From Laetiporus sulphureus 93-53 (taxonomy: Eukaryota > Basidiomycota > Agaricomycetes > Polyporales > Laetiporaceae): 64,000 bases of DNA. The notes below the pieces were generated by a model. That model saw only the letters and a list, made by a program, of their open reading frames with translations, had not been told where the DNA came from and searched no databases. Shown here in pieces: positions 61,577 through 64,000 of the stretch. The stretch is taken from NCBI RefSeq assembly GCF_001632365.1, contig NW_024468524.1, forward strand, positions 133,814-197,813, given 5' to 3'. Position 1 is the first letter of the stretch. Each line of letters starts with the position of its first letter. The position numbers and the translations under genes were made by a program.

Positions 61577-62008
61577 TGTGAAGGATCTGAGGAACTCCTG
61601 GATCTGCTCTCGCCTAACCCGTCAGGGTTCTCTAGTAAGACCAACTCGAAACTGAGGGGTAGGCCTCAGCTCGAGCCAGTATATATACAAGTGGGGTAAG
61701 ACCCCTGGTACTGGGTGTAAGACCCTGCGTACCCTAGATTTGTACTAATACATCATTATGGCGTGCTATGACATGCTCAGGCCTAGTGGAGTCCATCTAA
61801 GCCTAGGAGTGTCTATGGAGTCCAGGCCTATGATGTCACTATGACGTAGGGTCACGTGACTGGTACATGTCTGAGGAATGTCCAAGTGGCATGGGTATAC
61901 TAAGATATACACGTGGGGACGTAGTGGTACATTCTATATATGGTAACTGGGTGGATAAATAATGGTCCGTGGGCGCTCGAGGCTTGTGGCATGGAAAAAC
62001 TGTGACGG
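61577..62008 (-). mobile_element. LTR of a Ty3/gypsy element (approximate bounds)
   Basis: Read on the minus strand, a purine tract (GGAGGGGGGG at about 62010-62019) ends the internal region, and the LTR begins just after it near GTCACAG. A TATATATA box follows (about 61679-61686), and the LTR appears to end near CTTCACA at about 61577. Short inverted TGTGA/TCACA ends fit an LTR. Target-site duplications were not identified, and the second LTR is not in the window. Confidence 0.5.
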
Positions 62009-62050
62009 TACCCCCCCTCCAGGCCGAAGTGTCCTCACGAGGCTTGAATT

Positions 62051-62473
62051 TTAGTCGTAGATGCGTGGGTGTATGGCTTGCAGGCTCCATTTATCTTTTG
62101 ATATCAATGTCCAAGTACGTTCTGGGTCATATGTGGTATAAGTGGAGATGTCCTCTTCCTTCACTGAGGTATCCTTGAAGTGCATGCGTTGCCAGGGTAT
62201 TGGTTCATCGTCGAGATAATAATAGCCATGAGTGCGTTCTGGGCACTGGACCTTTCCTTCTTCTACGATCCACTGGGCATTGACTGGGTATACAAATAGA
62301 TGGTTATGTGACCTGGGTGTTCCGACGAACAGGACCGTGTGGACATAGTGGTCCGGGCTCACTAGCCAGATGCATACGATGTCAAACTTCTCAGGCAGCC
62401 CTATGTTTAGGCTGATTGGGGTATCGAGGGGTATGTGAAGTACGACATGGGCTTGGAACTTGCACTTATATCA
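62051..62473 (-). other. Extra open frame downstream of the chromodomain
   Basis: Directly after two adjacent stop codons (TAA at 62474, TGA at 62471) the same minus-strand frame stays open for about 140 codons to 62051. It starts YKCKFQAHVVLHIPLDTPIS and includes GLPEKFDIVCIWLVSPDHYV, TVLFVGTPRSHNHLFVYPVN and a charged middle (VKEEDISTYTTYDPERTW). It has no internal stop and protein-like composition, but no domain I recognise. It lies between the chromodomain and the polypurine tract. Confidence 0.5.
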
Positions 62474-63465
62474 TTATATCATTTTATGATCCCAGTAGAT
62501 CTTTTCCTTCCACTCTTCTTCCTCTTTCTCTGTCATCCTTCCTCTCTTACTATCTGGTTCATCGTCGCTTTTCTTGTCTTCTTGAGCACGGATCTTTTGA
62601 CCACCGAGTATAGTAAGGAGATTAGGCAGTTTGGACGCCTTGGGGTGTAGCTTATGGAAGTTATTAAGTAGTAGGATGTAATCCTTTGCTATTGTAGAGC
62701 GGGGTATCCAAGTATTCTCGGTGTCATCCTTCCCTTTCCATTTGACCAGGTATAGTAGTCCAGTCTTGGACTTTTTACTGTTCAAGATTTGGCTAATGGT
62801 GGGGAATTTGCCTTCCGGAACGGGTATAGTAGTATCGTCTTTTTGTGCGCTAAATTGCACAGGGCGATATGGTATTAATAAGGATTTGTGGAAGACAGGG
62901 TGTATATGGCGCCAAGCAGGTGGTAGCTTGAGTCTGAAGGCCGACTTTCTGACCTTTTCTACTATACAAAATGGTCCGTAACGTTTATCGTCCAGCTTCT
63001 TGCTTGGTCGAGTAGTTGTAATATTAGTTCCTTCTAATAGTACCAGATCGCCCTTGGTATAGGCTGCATGGTCCAGGTATTTGCCATCATGGTACTTCTT
63101 CATTATACCTTTTGCTTTGGTAAGGTGATTAGTTGCATCTTTGGAAAGTTCCTCTATCTCCTTCGTCCATTCTTCGGCCAATTGGTTGCGGGGATCTTTC
63201 CTGGTTTTGACTCCCATGTAGGGATGGTATCCGTGCATAAGGTAGAATGGGGTATAACCGGTGCTGGCTTGTCTATGGTTTCAGTATGCGAACATAGCAA
63301 GGGGTAGCTTGGATGGCCAGTCGTCCTGTCTATAGGAAGTATATATTTCTCAAGTAGGTCTCTATTTCCTGGTTCATCCGTTCAGTCTGCCCATCCGTCT
63401 GAGGGTGGTAGGCAGTGGAAGAATTTCCCTGGATGCCCAACTGTTGGTATACATCTGTTACAAAG
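62474..63465 (-). mobile_element. Ty3/gypsy integrase-chromodomain remnant
   Basis: The minus strand encodes the end of a Ty3/gypsy polyprotein. The integrase core motif [20 protein letters not shown] lies at about 63370-63430, then ASTGYTPFYLMHGYHPYMGV, the integrase C-terminal region (KYHDGKYLDHAAYTKGDLVL, HPVFHKSLLIPYRP), and a chromodomain (LLYLVKWKGKDDTENTWIPRS region, 62690-62760) that would guide insertion to heterochromatin. The core is broken: a one-base shift after NQEIETYLR (near 63340) and a TGA in FAY-stop-NHRQAS (about 63281). Upstream of about 63465 the gypsy sequence stops abruptly. Gag, protease and reverse transcriptase are not in the window. The element is inactive. Confidence 0.9.
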
Positions 63466-64000
63466 CACCAAAGCACTTAATCCAATTAAGGGCAAGTCTG
63501 CTTTTGTGACCTGCACAAATGATCCTACATAAAAAGCCTGCCACAAGGGCTAGGCTGAGGACGCACGCAGTGGTATGCAGTCTGGAAAAGGGGCTCAAAG
63601 GGCCCTTAGCCTTATGCTCACAACTAGGGGGTGAATTGGCTGTTTAGGCTGCATACAATAGGATAATGAATCTAAGGTCCTCCCTTAGATCCTCATGAGC
63701 TTTATATACATGTAGGGCAGGGCCCCTGGCACTGTGCTACTGTGAGACCTCAGATACCTACATGTGAACATATTGCCAGAACTGGTAATGGTTCTGGACT
63801 TCGTCATAGCAACTATCTACAATGGCCGTGGATACGCCGAGGTAATCCTATCTAATCCAATGAGATAAATGTCTGTAAGTGGGCCCACTGTTGAGGGGCC
63901 AATGGATGATGGCCAACAGAGCAGCACATCACAATGGTTGCAACATCAGATGAGAGGATCTGGCTATACTGTATGCCGGTTGGTAGGGGGATCCTCTGTG
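63466..64000 (-). mobile_element. LTR-like sequence interrupting the gypsy integrase (partial)
   Basis: From about 63466 the integrase homology is replaced by non-coding sequence. It carries a TATATAAAG box on the minus strand (about 63702-63710) next to a CCAGGGGCC segment; the same TATA plus CCAGGGG layout occurs in the LTR at 61577-62008. It therefore looks like an LTR of a related element inserted in, or recombined with, the older copy. The other end lies beyond the window, and no target duplication could be checked. Confidence 0.4.

Overview
This window looks like nuclear DNA of a filamentous basidiomycete, most likely an Agaricomycete. The genes are cut by many short introns (about 47-70 bp), intergenic regions are compact around housekeeping genes, the histone genes carry introns, and the window ends in a decayed chromodomain Ty3/gypsy element. 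I see no bacterial operons, no CRISPR array and no convincing rRNA or tRNA gene. Gene models below were built by hand from reading frames plus GT-AG (twice GC-AG) splice sites, checked for phase continuity.

Left part (2.2-8 kb): a mitochondrial-type rhomboid protease, a mitochondrial ribosomal protein uL23m gene, and a Dcr2-type calcineurin-like phosphatase. Then comes about 10 kb (7950-17997) without a recognisable gene, holding a diverged 283-bp direct repeat and a few coding-like fragments.

Middle (18-33 kb): a Dsc1/Tul1 membrane RING E3 ligase, the replication initiator ORC1, a mitochondrial phosphate carrier, a small gene resembling bacterial DUF7079 proteins, and the riboflavin enzyme RIB3. 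These are followed by tandem 375-bp repeats and a duplicated F-box-type gene, of which one copy is a pseudogene. From 33.2 to 44.5 kb only one supported gene is found, a serine/proline-rich protein of unknown function.

Right part (44.5-59 kb) is gene-dense: a second rhomboid protease paralogous to the first, divergent from a METTL21-like methyltransferase; an F-BAR/RhoGAP protein; an F-box protein; a divergent histone H4-H3 pair; SFH5 divergent from PAF1. The end (59-64 kb) holds a broken F-box/LRR gene and a Ty3/gypsy integrase-chromodomain remnant with its LTR, interrupted by another LTR-like sequence.

The genes do not form one pathway. They are mostly conserved housekeeping functions (mitochondrial protease, ribosome and phosphate import; replication; chromatin and transcription elongation; Golgi/endosomal ubiquitination; phospholipid transfer; Rho signalling), separated by repeat-rich, gene-poor stretches. 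The most unusual items are the two rhomboid paralogues (one with an Asp in place of the oxyanion-hole Asn), the DUF7079-like gene, a histone H3 whose tail is two residues longer around K27, and an extra open frame downstream of the chromodomain in the retroelement.
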